A DNA stretch of 64,000 nucleotides from Prevotella sp. (GTDB taxonomy: Bacteria > Bacteroidota > Bacteroidia > Bacteroidales > Bacteroidaceae): the NCBI GenBank assembly GCA_017458225.1, contig JAFTFX010000022.1:91243-155242 (forward strand). The letters run 5' to 3'. Each line of letters starts with the position of its first letter. The first letter of the stretch is position 1. Under the pieces are notes generated by a model. That model searched no databases. It was not told where the DNA came from and saw only the letters and a list, made by a program, of their open reading frames with translations. This document shows positions 25,018 through 33,191 of this stretch, piece by piece. Made by a program: the position numbers and the translations under genes.

Positions 25018-25956
25018 TTAGTACGACACGTTGACGGTGAACGAGCGCTGGTTGCCCTCCTCGTCGGTTGCCGTGATGAGGCATTCACCCGGTTGGTCGA
25101 AGTAGATCTTGATGGAGTAGCCACTGTCTTCGCCGAACGAGCAGACACGCGGACGGCTGCGCGACCAGGTGATGTTGCGCAAGTAGTTGGGCTGCTTGCT
25201 GTTGCGGTCGCCGATGAACACCTTCATGCTTCCGCCCTTGCTGCCGCGCACCGTAGTGCCGCTGACCACAGCTTCGGTATCTCAGTCCAGAATAGCGTCG
25301 TTGGTGTCGAATATGTCTGGATCGCCGCCGTCATCGTAGCCGCCGTTGTCTCCGCCATTGTCGTCTCCGCCTCCGTCATCATAGCCTCCGTCGTCGCCAC
25401 CGCCATCATCATATCCACCATCATCTCCGCCGCCATCGTCATAGCCTCCGTCGTCTCCGCCGCCATCATCATAGCCGCCGTCATCGTCACCACCATCGTC
25501 ATAGCCTCCGTTGTCACCGCCGCCATCGTCATAGCCGCTGTCGTCGTCATACGCTACACAAGAGACGTTGACAGTCATCATATTGCCGTCAATATCAGTG
25601 ACTGTAATCATGGCAATGCCCTCAGCATGCAACGTGACGGCGGTTGCGTTGCCCGTGTCGGGGCTGACGGTAGCCACGCTGGTATCGTCGCTGGCCCACT
25701 TGGCCTTGCTGTAGCCCTTGCCTATCTTGTCGTTGATGTTGGCGATGTAGAGCACTATCCGGTCGCCTATATGTCCGGTGATGGTTGATGACTGTACGTC
25801 TTTTTGTGTCTTCTGCTCAATGATGGTGTCGTCTTTGTCAAACGAATTGGCACCAGCCAAGTCGAGCATCTCATCAGCCACTTCGTGGCACGATGTCAGT
25901 GCCATCATGCCCAAAAGGACGGCTAATGTGGTTCGGATTTTGTTTGTCTTCATCAT
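25018..25956 (-). pseudogene. Ig-like lipoprotein gene split by an in-frame TGA
   Basis: The frame runs through 313 codons with one internal stop, TGA at 25282-25284, between DTNDAILD and DTEAVVSGTTVRG. The first part (224 aa) has a lipoprotein signal (LLGMMALTSCHE), a bacterial Ig-like domain (ITGHIGDRIVLYI, SDDTSVATVSPDTGNATAV, AEGIAMITVTDIDGN) and a linker of about six YDDGGGDDGG units. The second part (VFIGDRNSKQPNYLRNI, CLITATDEEGNQRSFTVNV) reads as a second Ig-like domain. One base change (for example TGG to TGA) explains the split. It could be inactive, or the first part alone could still be a secreted lipoprotein. There is an ATG-free gap after the stop; GTG at 25269 is the first possible restart. 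Confidence 0.75.
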
Positions 25957-25967
25957 GTATCGTTTTT

Positions 25968-26627
25968 TTAGGGTTCTTCAGTTTCTACTCCGGTTTCAGA
26001 GTCTTCAGGCTCTTCTTCCTGACGGCTCACAATGCTGCCGTCCTTCTTGCGAAGGGTCAGCCGGACGGCACCCATACTGGGATGGGCCGTGTTGGCTACA
26101 AAGATGTTGTATTCGTTCCGCCACGTCTCTGTCGTGTCGTTATCGGCAACGCGACGGAAGGTCATCAGACAGGTTGTCTCGTAGATGCTGTCGGTAGCGG
26201 CCAGCTCGGCTGCCTGCTGCTGCATGTCCTCACGGGCAATGCCGTCCATCTCAGGATTGGCATCCAGTTCCTCCTGTGTGGGGAATCCGCCAAAGGTAGC
26301 CTCGGCCAGCTCGTTCCATTTCATTGCAGCACAGCTGCGGACGAAACTTTCAAAGTCGCCTTGGAAAGCGGGAAGGGGCTTCAGCGGACGGTCGTTGTCA
26401 TCGGTGTCGAAGAACATCTGCTCGCAGACAAACTGTGCCAGTGTGCGCTGTAGCAGCGTGTCCTGCGGCAGGTCCGACTTCAGGGTCATGCTGATGCCAA
26501 TGCTGTCGATGCAGACCGCCAGTGGGAAGTCTTCTGTATGGGTGGCTGTCGTGTTGTTCGTCTGCCGTCCTGTGCAGGCTGTCAGCAGCAGGAGGGTCAG
26601 CAGGAATGGGGTGGTGAGTTTCTTCAT
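25968..26627 (-). CDS. Lipoprotein with DUF3298/RsiV-like features
   Basis: 219 aa with a lipobox (LLTLLLLTACTGR, Cys at about residue 18). The order of segments resembles periplasmic DUF4163/DUF3298 proteins: a short N-terminal strand region, FVRSCAAMKWNELAEATF in the middle, then YETTCLMTFRRVADNDTTETWRNEYNIFV. I am not certain of the family. The C-terminus is acidic and low in complexity (QEEEPEDSETGVETEE). It lies 11 bases upstream of the split Ig-like gene in the same direction. Confidence 0.65.
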   Translation of the reverse strand: MKKLTTPFLLTLLLLTACTGRQTNNTTATHTEDFPLAVCIDSIGISMTLKSDLPQDTLLQRTLAQFVCEQMFFDTDDNDRPLKPLPAFQGDFESFVRSCAAMKWNELAEATFGGFPTQEELDANPEMDGIAREDMQQQAAELAATDSIYETTCLMTFRRVADNDTTETWRNEYNIFVANTAHPSMGAVRLTLRKKDGSIVSRQEEEPEDSETGVETEEP

Positions 26628-26656
26628 GTGCGCGTACCTTATTATTATTTGTATTG

Positions 26657-27865
26657 TTACATTTCTTCTTCTATGTCGTTGTTCTGCACGGATTGCCAGT
26701 GGCGCAGCAGGGCCTTGTTGAGCACGCCGATGGGTCTGCCGTTGAAGTCGATGGTGTTGTAGCGGCGCACCACTTCGTCAATATCGCCGTCCATGAACGT
26801 CAGCATGGCAGGGGTCACCAGTCGTTCTTCCTCCAGCACGTACATGTCGCGCCGCGGGGTCTGCTCCTTGCGCGGCAGTCGCAACAGCACCTTGCGCGGC
26901 TGGGCCTCGTCCCACTGTTCCTCGTCATCATCGTAGGCGGCAGCGAGCACCAGCAGCTCGTCGTCGTTGCTGAGCTGCAGGGCTACATGGCGGCCGTCGG
27001 GCAGTTTCACCACATTGGTCGGCATGTGGTAGAAGAGCTCCACGGTGTAGGGCTTGGCCCGTTCGTTCTGTGCGAGCTTGACAGTGCCGTCGGGCAACAG
27101 TGTCCACTCGGTCTTGCCGTCGGTGAAGGTGCCCTCAAGCAGGGCATAGATGCCTGCCAGTTCAAATTTCAGTTCGTCGCCGTCGTAGCGCTGCAGTGCG
27201 TCAACGGGTGTTTCCTCGTTGTCTTTGTCGTAGGCAATGAGCAGTTCGATGGCCGTCGAGTCGGCATTAGACAGCAGATAGCGATAGTGCTCCACCTTGC
27301 AGCCGATGGAAGCGAAGCTGCTCATGCCGCTGCGAGGCTTGGCCACCCACAAGGTCGCCGAGTCGCCGCGGGTCTCCAGCAGGGCTTCCATGCCGCCCTC
27401 GTGCAGGGTCATGCCCTCTAATGAGTAGGCGGCTCCTGTCTTAATTACGCGGAAATAGCGATGGCCGTTAGTCCACCAGCTGTCTTTCTCCAGCTGGTTG
27501 TTGAGCTGCTCTGCCGTCTGCACTGCATCGAGGAAAGTGATATTCTCGGCTTCAATCTGCTCCTGACGTGGCGGATGGTGCTGACCGGCACCGATGGCGA
27601 TGGCGGTGTAGAAGCCTATGCCCAGACAGATGGCGATGCCTAACAGGCCTCCCAGTCCTATGATGATCTTCTTGGACATGAAGGCTGCAATCATGCCGGC
27701 CACGATGCTCGCCAGGCTCACGAGGGCCAGCACGGTGCCGATGTTCTGCAGCAGCGTGTTGTCCTTGACGATGCCGAAGGCTATCGCTATGCATGCTGCG
27801 AGCATGAAGAGCGGCGCTAAGACTCCGGCGGCAATGAGTAAGTTTGTCATCTTTTCTCTATTCAT
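26657..27865 (-). CDS. Membrane protein of unknown function with soluble C-terminal domain
   Basis: 402 aa. Three hydrophobic segments (about residues 8-30, 38-62 and 66-92) anchor a soluble region of about 300 residues with alternating strand patterns (WTLLPDGTVKLAQ, VVKLPDGRHVALQL, VLLRLPRKEQ). No family was recognised. Its start overlaps the AraC-type gene at 27858 by 8 bases, so regulator and membrane protein are coupled. A nucleic-acid or sugar motif was not seen. Confidence 0.62.
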   Translation of the reverse strand: MNREKMTNLLIAAGVLAPLFMLAACIAIAFGIVKDNTLLQNIGTVLALVSLASIVAGMIAAFMSKKIIIGLGGLLGIAICLGIGFYTAIAIGAGQHHPPRQEQIEAENITFLDAVQTAEQLNNQLEKDSWWTNGHRYFRVIKTGAAYSLEGMTLHEGGMEALLETRGDSATLWVAKPRSGMSSFASIGCKVEHYRYLLSNADSTAIELLIAYDKDNEETPVDALQRYDGDELKFELAGIYALLEGTFTDGKTEWTLLPDGTVKLAQNERAKPYTVELFYHMPTNVVKLPDGRHVALQLSNDDELLVLAAAYDDDEEQWDEAQPRKVLLRLPRKEQTPRRDMYVLEEERLVTPAMLTFMDGDIDEVVRRYNTIDFNGRPIGVLNKALLRHWQSVQNNDIEEEM

Positions 27866-28463
27866 TGTGATTGACTTTCATTTGTTCTATCGCGTTCTTG
27901 TTCTTTCTGAAGACACTCGGCGGCATGCCTACTCGCTGCTTGAAGATGCGCGCAAAGTAGGCGGCATCGTCGAATCCGCAGTGCAGGGCAATGGTGTTGA
28001 CGGAGACATCGGGGGTGTTAATCAACTGTTCGCAGGCATACATCAGTCGCAACTGGATGGAATAGTTAGAGGTGGACAGTCCCGTCAGGGCCTTCACACG
28101 GCGGTTCAGTTGCGAGCGACTGATGCACATCCGGTCGGCCAGCGTCTCAATGTCTACCTTTCCGTGTGTCATCTCTTCTTTGATGATGCTGCGCAGGCGC
28201 TCCATGAAGCGCTGGTCGTACTCGTTCACGACTGGGAAGACCGGCATTTTCTCACTTTGTAGCGTGCCGGAGTCGTGCTGGTCAATGACCGGTATCTTTC
28301 TCTCAAGATGTGGAAGTGTGGGCGATATGGAATATGGCTGTACCTCGTTCGTCTTTACAGCGAACTGGTTTTTGCGCAGCTTGTGCACCGTATGATACAG
28401 ATAAGCTATGATCAATAGCTCGAAGGCGCAAAGCAACAGAGATGGAACAACCATTTTTTCCAT
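27858..28463 (-). CDS. AraC-family regulator with N-terminal membrane segment
   Basis: About 201 aa from MEKMVVPSLL; 52 codons further upstream the frame stays open but crosses the -7 box at 28491. One membrane segment (VPSLLLCAFELLIIAYLYHTV) is followed by a linker and a full AraC double helix-turn-helix (IETLADRMCISRSQLNRRVKALTG and VSVNTIALHCGFDDAAYFARIFKQRVGMPPSVFRK). It has the same C-terminal signature as the TPR-AraC protein encoded divergently at 28653. It probably controls the minus-strand envelope genes below it. Confidence 0.85.
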   Translation of the reverse strand: MEKMVVPSLLLCAFELLIIAYLYHTVHKLRKNQFAVKTNEVQPYSISPTLPHLERKIPVIDQHDSGTLQSEKMPVFPVVNEYDQRFMERLRSIIKEEMTHGKVDIETLADRMCISRSQLNRRVKALTGLSTSNYSIQLRLMYACEQLINTPDVSVNTIALHCGFDDAAYFARIFKQRVGMPPSVFRKNKNAIEQMKVNHNE

Positions 28464-28490
28464 GTATGTTGTAGAATTATTTGTTGCATG

Positions 28491-28498
28491 CAAAGATA
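28491..28498 (-). promoter_or_regulatory. -7 box of the AraC/membrane-protein operon
   Basis: TATCTTTG on the minus strand, exact TAnnTTTG match, 27 bases before the chosen ATG. Confidence 0.75.
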
Positions 28499-28520
28499 CG
28501 ATAAAATGCATGAATTGCAC

Positions 28521-28617
28521 TTGGACAAAAGAGTTTAAAGGTTGGACAAAACAAGCAAAATCAGTTATATTTGGACACAAAACGCACTTTTTGACCACTA
28601 AGTCAGCGTTTTTTGAC
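28521..28617 (+). promoter_or_regulatory. TTGGAC/TTGAC direct repeats between divergent AraC-type genes
   Basis: TTGGACAAAA occurs at 28521 and 28542, TTGGACACAA at 28571, TTGACCAC at 28591 and TTGACAAA at 28613. Starts are 21, 29, 20 and 22 bases apart. AraC proteins bind direct repeats about two helical turns apart, so this fits a binding array for one or both regulators. Confidence 0.45.
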
Positions 28618-28628
28618 AAAAAAATCTA

Positions 28629-28636
28629 TATCTTTG
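28629..28636 (+). promoter_or_regulatory. -7 box of the TPR-AraC gene
   Basis: TATCTTTG, exact TAnnTTTG match, 16 bases before the ATG at 28653. Confidence 0.75.
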
Positions 28637-28652
28637 CAGAAAAGATGCAAAA

Positions 28653-30251
28653 ATGCGAAAAATACTTTTCCTGTGTGTCTGGAGTCTGGCGCTGTCATTA
28701 AGCGCCCAGACGAGTATTGATAGTCTGACACTCCAGTTTGAACAATCCAAGGCTCGGCAGCGCATAGAACTGGCGAACCATATCATGAATGTATTGTACC
28801 AAAAAGAGGTGGTGGACTCCCTCATTCAGTTCGACAATTCGGCTAAGGATGCTACTGTGGCGGCTGAGGTATATTTTTGGGTGGGAGAGAACAAGTTCTT
28901 CGATGATATGGACTTCAAGCGCTCTGCAGCGTACTTCGAGAAGGCGCTGGCACTGATTCCTGATGAAGACGTGGAGAGAAGGAGCGACTGCCTGAACGAC
29001 CTCTCCATCAGCTATGCTCGCGAAGGTCTGTACTCACAGGCCTTGACTGCTGCTATGCAAACGGTGCGATTGGACGAACAACTGGACGATAAGGAACGGC
29101 AGATGTATTCGCTGAACAATCTGGGCGGTATCTACCTGATGGCCAAGCAGCCGGAGAAGGCAGAAAAGTACACGCGGCGCTCCTTGCAACTGGCTCGCGA
29201 ACTGAACGACAGCGTGAAAATTGCCGTGCGCTTAGGGACTCTTGCTGAAATGGAGCAAACCAATGGCAACTATCCTCAGGCATTGAAGTATGCCCATGAG
29301 GCTTTCATGCTCGACTCCTTGCGTGGCGACCGGATGAAGATGGCGGTGCGACAGGTGCAGATGGCCAATGCGCTGACGAAAACGGGCGATTTTGCGAAAG
29401 CCGACGAGTTGATGAAGGCGGCTAATCCTGTTTTGAACGAGGGAGGAAACTTGGTGTCGCTGGCCATCTGTCTGAACCAACAGGGTTACGTGGCTTACAA
29501 CAATAAGCAGTGGAAGCAGGCTGCCGACTACTATAGTCGTGCGTACCTTATATATGATAGGACTGGCGACCGTTCCAGCAAGTTGACCACGCTGTGGGGA
29601 CTGTGGCATAGCTACAGCCATATTGATGCCCAAAAGGCTTATCAATATATGGAGAGCTATTCGTTATTGAAAGACTCGCTCTATCAAGACGAGGTGGCAC
29701 GGATGGGAGCCGACTATAATGCCCGTTATGAGAATGACAAGCTGAACTTGCAGAACGAGGAGATGAGGAGAAACAACCGGTATCTGGTCGTGGGAGGTTC
29801 CATTGCCATCTTGGTATTGCTGATGATTATTCTGCTGTTGGTATATGCACAGCGGAAGAAGGTACAGACCAGCCGACTGCAACAAGTTCTGCGCGAAGAG
29901 CGTAGCGGCAAGATCATTACTAACCAAGACCTGGAATTCCTGAACAAGGTGGATGCGCTCTTGCAGAGTCAGATGCGTGACTGTAGCGTCAGCCTGGAAA
30001 GTGTTGCCTCTGAACTCTGCATCACCCGACAGCAACTAAACAGGAAAGTCAAGGTGCTGTTGGGCGAGAATATGCGCGACCACGCCAATCGCATTCGTAT
30101 GGAACAGGCCTGTCAGCTCTTGGCAGAGGGTGATATGAATGTCAGTGAGGTGGCCCGTGCCTGCGGCTTCGACGACATTGCCTACTTCAGCCGCTTCTTC
30201 CGAAAGATGACGGGGCAAGCCCCCAGCGAATACCGTAATAGCATACAGTAA
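28653..30251 (+). CDS. TPR sensor with C-terminal AraC DNA-binding domain
   Basis: 532 aa. Signal peptide (LFLCVWSLALSLSAQ), then about seven tetratricopeptide-like repeats (for example AVYF.., MYSLNNLGGIYLMAKQPEKAEKYTRRSLQLA, SLAICLNQQGYVAYNNKQWKQAADYYSRAY), one membrane segment (YLVVGGSIAILVLLMIILLLVYAQ, about 377-399), and a cytoplasmic AraC domain (LESVASELCITRQQLNRKVKVLLG, VSEVARACGFDDIAYFSRFFRKMTGQAPSEYR). It is a single-polypeptide transmembrane transcription regulator of a type common in Bacteroidetes. The TPR part should sense a periplasmic ligand or protein. It is divergent from an AraC-type gene with which it shares the repeat-containing promoter region. Confidence 0.88.
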   Translation: MRKILFLCVWSLALSLSAQTSIDSLTLQFEQSKARQRIELANHIMNVLYQKEVVDSLIQFDNSAKDATVAAEVYFWVGENKFFDDMDFKRSAAYFEKALALIPDEDVERRSDCLNDLSISYAREGLYSQALTAAMQTVRLDEQLDDKERQMYSLNNLGGIYLMAKQPEKAEKYTRRSLQLARELNDSVKIAVRLGTLAEMEQTNGNYPQALKYAHEAFMLDSLRGDRMKMAVRQVQMANALTKTGDFAKADELMKAANPVLNEGGNLVSLAICLNQQGYVAYNNKQWKQAADYYSRAYLIYDRTGDRSSKLTTLWGLWHSYSHIDAQKAYQYMESYSLLKDSLYQDEVARMGADYNARYENDKLNLQNEEMRRNNRYLVVGGSIAILVLLMIILLLVYAQRKKVQTSRLQQVLREERSGKIITNQDLEFLNKVDALLQSQMRDCSVSLESVASELCITRQQLNRKVKVLLGENMRDHANRIRMEQACQLLAEGDMNVSEVARACGFDDIAYFSRFFRKMTGQAPSEYRNSIQ

Positions 30252-30271
30252 GATAGTCCTACGGCGACGAG

Positions 30272-31435
30272 CTATTGTTTGGGAAATTGTTGATAGATAG
30301 TCAGCCCAAACTCGCGGCTGGCGGCATAGATGTACTCCATGATGAGGGAGGTGGCATGCTCGTAGTCGGGCCCGCTTTTCTCCTTGAGCCAGAACACGAA
30401 CTCGAGGGCCATGCCGGCTTGGGTGGCTTCGGCCTGACGCACCAGGATGGTCATGTCGCTAAGCACACTGGGCTGTGTGGCCAGCCAGCGTTCAATATGG
30501 TTGCGAAAAAGGGTGACATTAGAGACTTTCCCTTCGGCCTCCTCGGCAGTGGCAAAGCCGTTGGCGATGAGTTGTTGCTTGGTGGCTTCGTCGACCAGCT
30601 GCACGGAGCCGAAGTCGTAATAAATCTTGCGCGTCTGCTTGCGACCAGGTCCTTCCTTCATGCCTTTCCAGTTCTGGAATGAACCGTCGACGAGCACTTG
30701 CGGCGTGACGGTGACAATGGTGTTGTCGAAATTGCGCACCTTGACGACGGTCAGCGAGATTTCCTCGACGGTGCCGTTGGCTCCGGCTGAGGGCACCGTG
30801 ATCCAGTCACCCTTGCGCAGCATGTCGTTGGAGGTGAGACGGATGCCGGCAACAAGACCTTTGATGGTGTCTTGAAAGACGAGCATGGTGACAGCCGAGG
30901 CGGCACCCAGTCCGGCCAGCAGCGTGGCAGGACTCTGGTTGATGAGGATGCTGATGACCACGATGACGGCGATGCCCACCAAGACAATCTTCAGTACGCC
31001 GCAGAAGGAGTAGAGATACTGCTGGGTGGCCGTGCGGCGTTCGCCTTCGAGCAGTTTGAACGAGTCGATGAAGACGATGCCCGTGCGCACCATCATCACG
31101 GTGATATAGATGGCGGTGAGACGGGCCAGCACCTCGCGGACGGTGGGGAACTCGTAGAACACCAGGGGCAGCAGCTGCCAGATGACGACGGCCGGCACGA
31201 TGCGTGAGGCTGAGCGCAGCACACGGTCGTTGAGCAGTGCGTCGTCCCATCGGGAAGAAGTGCGTGCTGTCAGTTTGTGAATGAGCGGTATGAACTTCCG
31301 GCAGATGTAGCCAGCCAGAAACGACAGGATGACGGCTACCAGAACCAATACCAGATGGCGCACGTAGGGCACCCAGTCGCCCGTCAACCCACAGAGGTTG
31401 ATCAGCTCTTCAACATAGATCTTTATCTTTTCCAT
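30272..31435 (-). CDS. MscS-family mechanosensitive ion channel
   Basis: 387 aa. About five hydrophobic segments precede the pore helix and beta domain, with the conserved stretch LLAGLGAASAVTMLVFQDTIKGLVAGIRLTSNDMLRKGDWI. The signature VEEISLTVVKVRNFDNTIVTVT is typical of MscS. This longer form has extra N-terminal helices, as in YbdG-like channels. It opens on membrane tension and releases solutes on osmotic downshock. It starts 9 bases after the dacB-like gene and is the last gene of the der operon. Confidence 0.9.
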   Translation of the reverse strand: MEKIKIYVEELINLCGLTGDWVPYVRHLVLVLVAVILSFLAGYICRKFIPLIHKLTARTSSRWDDALLNDRVLRSASRIVPAVVIWQLLPLVFYEFPTVREVLARLTAIYITVMMVRTGIVFIDSFKLLEGERRTATQQYLYSFCGVLKIVLVGIAVIVVISILINQSPATLLAGLGAASAVTMLVFQDTIKGLVAGIRLTSNDMLRKGDWITVPSAGANGTVEEISLTVVKVRNFDNTIVTVTPQVLVDGSFQNWKGMKEGPGRKQTRKIYYDFGSVQLVDEATKQQLIANGFATAEEAEGKVSNVTLFRNHIERWLATQPSVLSDMTILVRQAEATQAGMALEFVFWLKEKSGPDYEHATSLIMEYIYAASREFGLTIYQQFPKQ

Positions 31436-31444
31436 TTTTCTATT

Positions 31445-32701
31445 TTATTTTCTTCGTTTTTTCGTTTTCGTCTTCGCTTCCGTCTCTTGTAGAATCTCTC
31501 CGCCACACATTGTGATGCAGAGGCGGTCGTGGAGTGTGCGAGCCTCACTGCTGCGCAATACGCCTTGATGGATGATGGCGAAGCAGAGCTCGTGGCCGTT
31601 GGATGCCGTCAGATAGCCTGCCAGCGAGATGATGCCGGTCAATGTGCCAGTCTTGGCGCGCACGTTGCCCTGTGCTGCCGTGTTCTTCATGCGTTTTTTC
31701 AAGGTGCCGTCTTCGCCGGCAACAGGCAGTGAGGGCAACAGGTGGCTGTAAAGGGCCGGCTGTCGCCAGGCATGGCGTAGTAACAGGGTCAGCAGCTCGG
31801 GCGATACATAGTTATAAAGCGAGAGTCCACTGCCGTCAGCAAAGCGATAGTCGCCAGCGTTGAGGCCCAGATGGGTAACCAGTTGCTTCTCCTGTGAACG
31901 GGCATAGCTGGCACGGGCAGGACGATAGCCGAAGTGGGCGGCCAACTGATAGTAGAGACATTCGGCATAGAGGTTGTCGCTTTCTTTCATCATGCGCAGC
32001 AATAGCTGGTCGATGTTGTGATAGCAGGTAGCCACAAGCGTGGCATCGGAAGGTGTGTAGTCGTCAAACCAAGTCAGACTGTCGAGTACGATGCCTGCGG
32101 CGGTCAGCTCGTTGATGAACCGTTCGGCGAAGTTAGGCCGGCGGCCAATCAGCAGGGGCGACAGCGTGGGGTTGTCGTCGTCCCAGCACCAGCCTTCGCC
32201 CCATTTCAGTTCGTCTTTCATGGAGAGGTCGGTGACGATGGATCCGCGCAGGGTGTCGATTTGGAGTCGTCGCAACCGTTCGATGAAGTCGCGCAGATCG
32301 TTGATGTCGAACAGGGGATCCATGCCGCCCACGCAGTAGAGGTTGCCGCGCAAGGTGTGGTCGGCAATCTCGCCAGAGTAGTAGAGTGATGTCTTCAGTT
32401 GATAGTCGCCGCCCAAGCGGTCGAGGGCGGTGATGGCTGTGACGAGCTTCATGGTCGAGGCTGGGCGCATGACCTGTCGGTGATGACTGGTATAGAGCGT
32501 GGAGTCAGCCGTCAGGTCATAGACCATCAGTCCCAGCTGGGTGGTCTGTGGCAACGGCTCGGCAGCCAAGATGGAGTCGAGCCGTGTCTGCAGGTTGAGC
32601 GGCCAGGGCAGCGCCAGCGTGTCACAGTCAGAAAGCTGCTCCTGTGCCGTTATGTTCAGTGAAAGCAGGATGCAGAGTAAAGTATAGTAAAGTTTTTCCA
32701 T
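31445..32701 (-). CDS. dacB: D-alanyl-D-alanine carboxypeptidase/endopeptidase (PBP4, DacB-like)
   Basis: 418 aa from MEKLYYTL, with a signal peptide (TLLCILLSLNITAQ). Serine penicillin-binding protein motifs are complete: SxxK in RPASTMKLVTA, SxN in KESDNLYAE and KTG in VRAKTGTLTGIISLAGYL. Length and order fit class C PBP4 (S13 family). It trims or cleaves peptide cross-links in the periplasm. A lipoprotein gene lies 8 bases before it and the MscS gene 9 bases after, so wall turnover and osmotic protection sit in one operon. Confidence 0.92.
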   Translation of the reverse strand: MEKLYYTLLCILLSLNITAQEQLSDCDTLALPWPLNLQTRLDSILAAEPLPQTTQLGLMVYDLTADSTLYTSHHRQVMRPASTMKLVTAITALDRLGGDYQLKTSLYYSGEIADHTLRGNLYCVGGMDPLFDINDLRDFIERLRRLQIDTLRGSIVTDLSMKDELKWGEGWCWDDDNPTLSPLLIGRRPNFAERFINELTAAGIVLDSLTWFDDYTPSDATLVATCYHNIDQLLLRMMKESDNLYAECLYYQLAAHFGYRPARASYARSQEKQLVTHLGLNAGDYRFADGSGLSLYNYVSPELLTLLLRHAWRQPALYSHLLPSLPVAGEDGTLKKRMKNTAAQGNVRAKTGTLTGIISLAGYLTASNGHELCFAIIHQGVLRSSEARTLHDRLCITMCGGEILQETEAKTKTKKRRK

Positions 32702-32709
32702 GTGTTGCG

Positions 32710-33156
32710 CTATTTCATTTTCCACTCTCCGTTGTGCTCCACCATCGGTACCACAATCTCTTCACGGGTAGAGTCGGCATAGTTCAGCATGAGGAACACT
32801 TGAATGATTTGCTGGGTGGAGTCGATGCGTGCATTGCTGACGTTGAACGAACGGATGCCGCCATGCTGTTCCTGCTGGGTGGCGGCAAACTGCTTGTAGG
32901 TGGTGATGAGCTGTTCGCGGTAGCTCTCCGGCAGACTGTCGCCGCCGGCGCGGTTGGCAAGGAACTGGTCGTAGTGGCCGTCGAGCAGTGTCTGATAGCT
33001 GTTTTTAGCCGCCTGTCGGGCAGCCTCAAGGGCTTTCTCTGCGTCGGAACGCTGGTCGGAACAGGCAGCAGCCAAGAATAGAAATACCCACATCGAGAGC
33101 AGCAGGGCTGTCTTCGATGAGGGTATGATGTGCAATCGCTGATTTTTCATTTTCAA
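32710..33156 (-). CDS. Small lipoprotein of unknown function (DUF4878/DUF3887-like)
   Basis: 148 aa (or 146 from a second ATG). Lipobox LFLAAACSDQ with Cys at about residue 32, then a helical region (AEKALEAARQAAKNSYQTLLDGHYDQFLANRAGG), and a strand-rich end (IIQVFLMLNYADSTREEIVVPMVEHNGEWKMK). The layout resembles the NTF2-like DUF3887/DUF4878 lipoproteins. The function is unknown. It is encoded between der and the PBP4 gene. Confidence 0.72.
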   Translation of the reverse strand: MKMKNQRLHIIPSSKTALLLSMWVFLFLAAACSDQRSDAEKALEAARQAAKNSYQTLLDGHYDQFLANRAGGDSLPESYREQLITTYKQFAATQQEQHGGIRSFNVSNARIDSTQQIIQVFLMLNYADSTREEIVVPMVEHNGEWKMK

Positions 33157-33191
33157 GAACGGGATTCAGAAAGCCGTTAGTGATGGAAGAA

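Noticed and set aside
25224-25788. Long frames rich in Met/Thr/Ala or Val/Ile/Ala over the Asp/Gly repeat
   Set aside because: They are other readings of the 30-base repeat in the split Ig-like gene.
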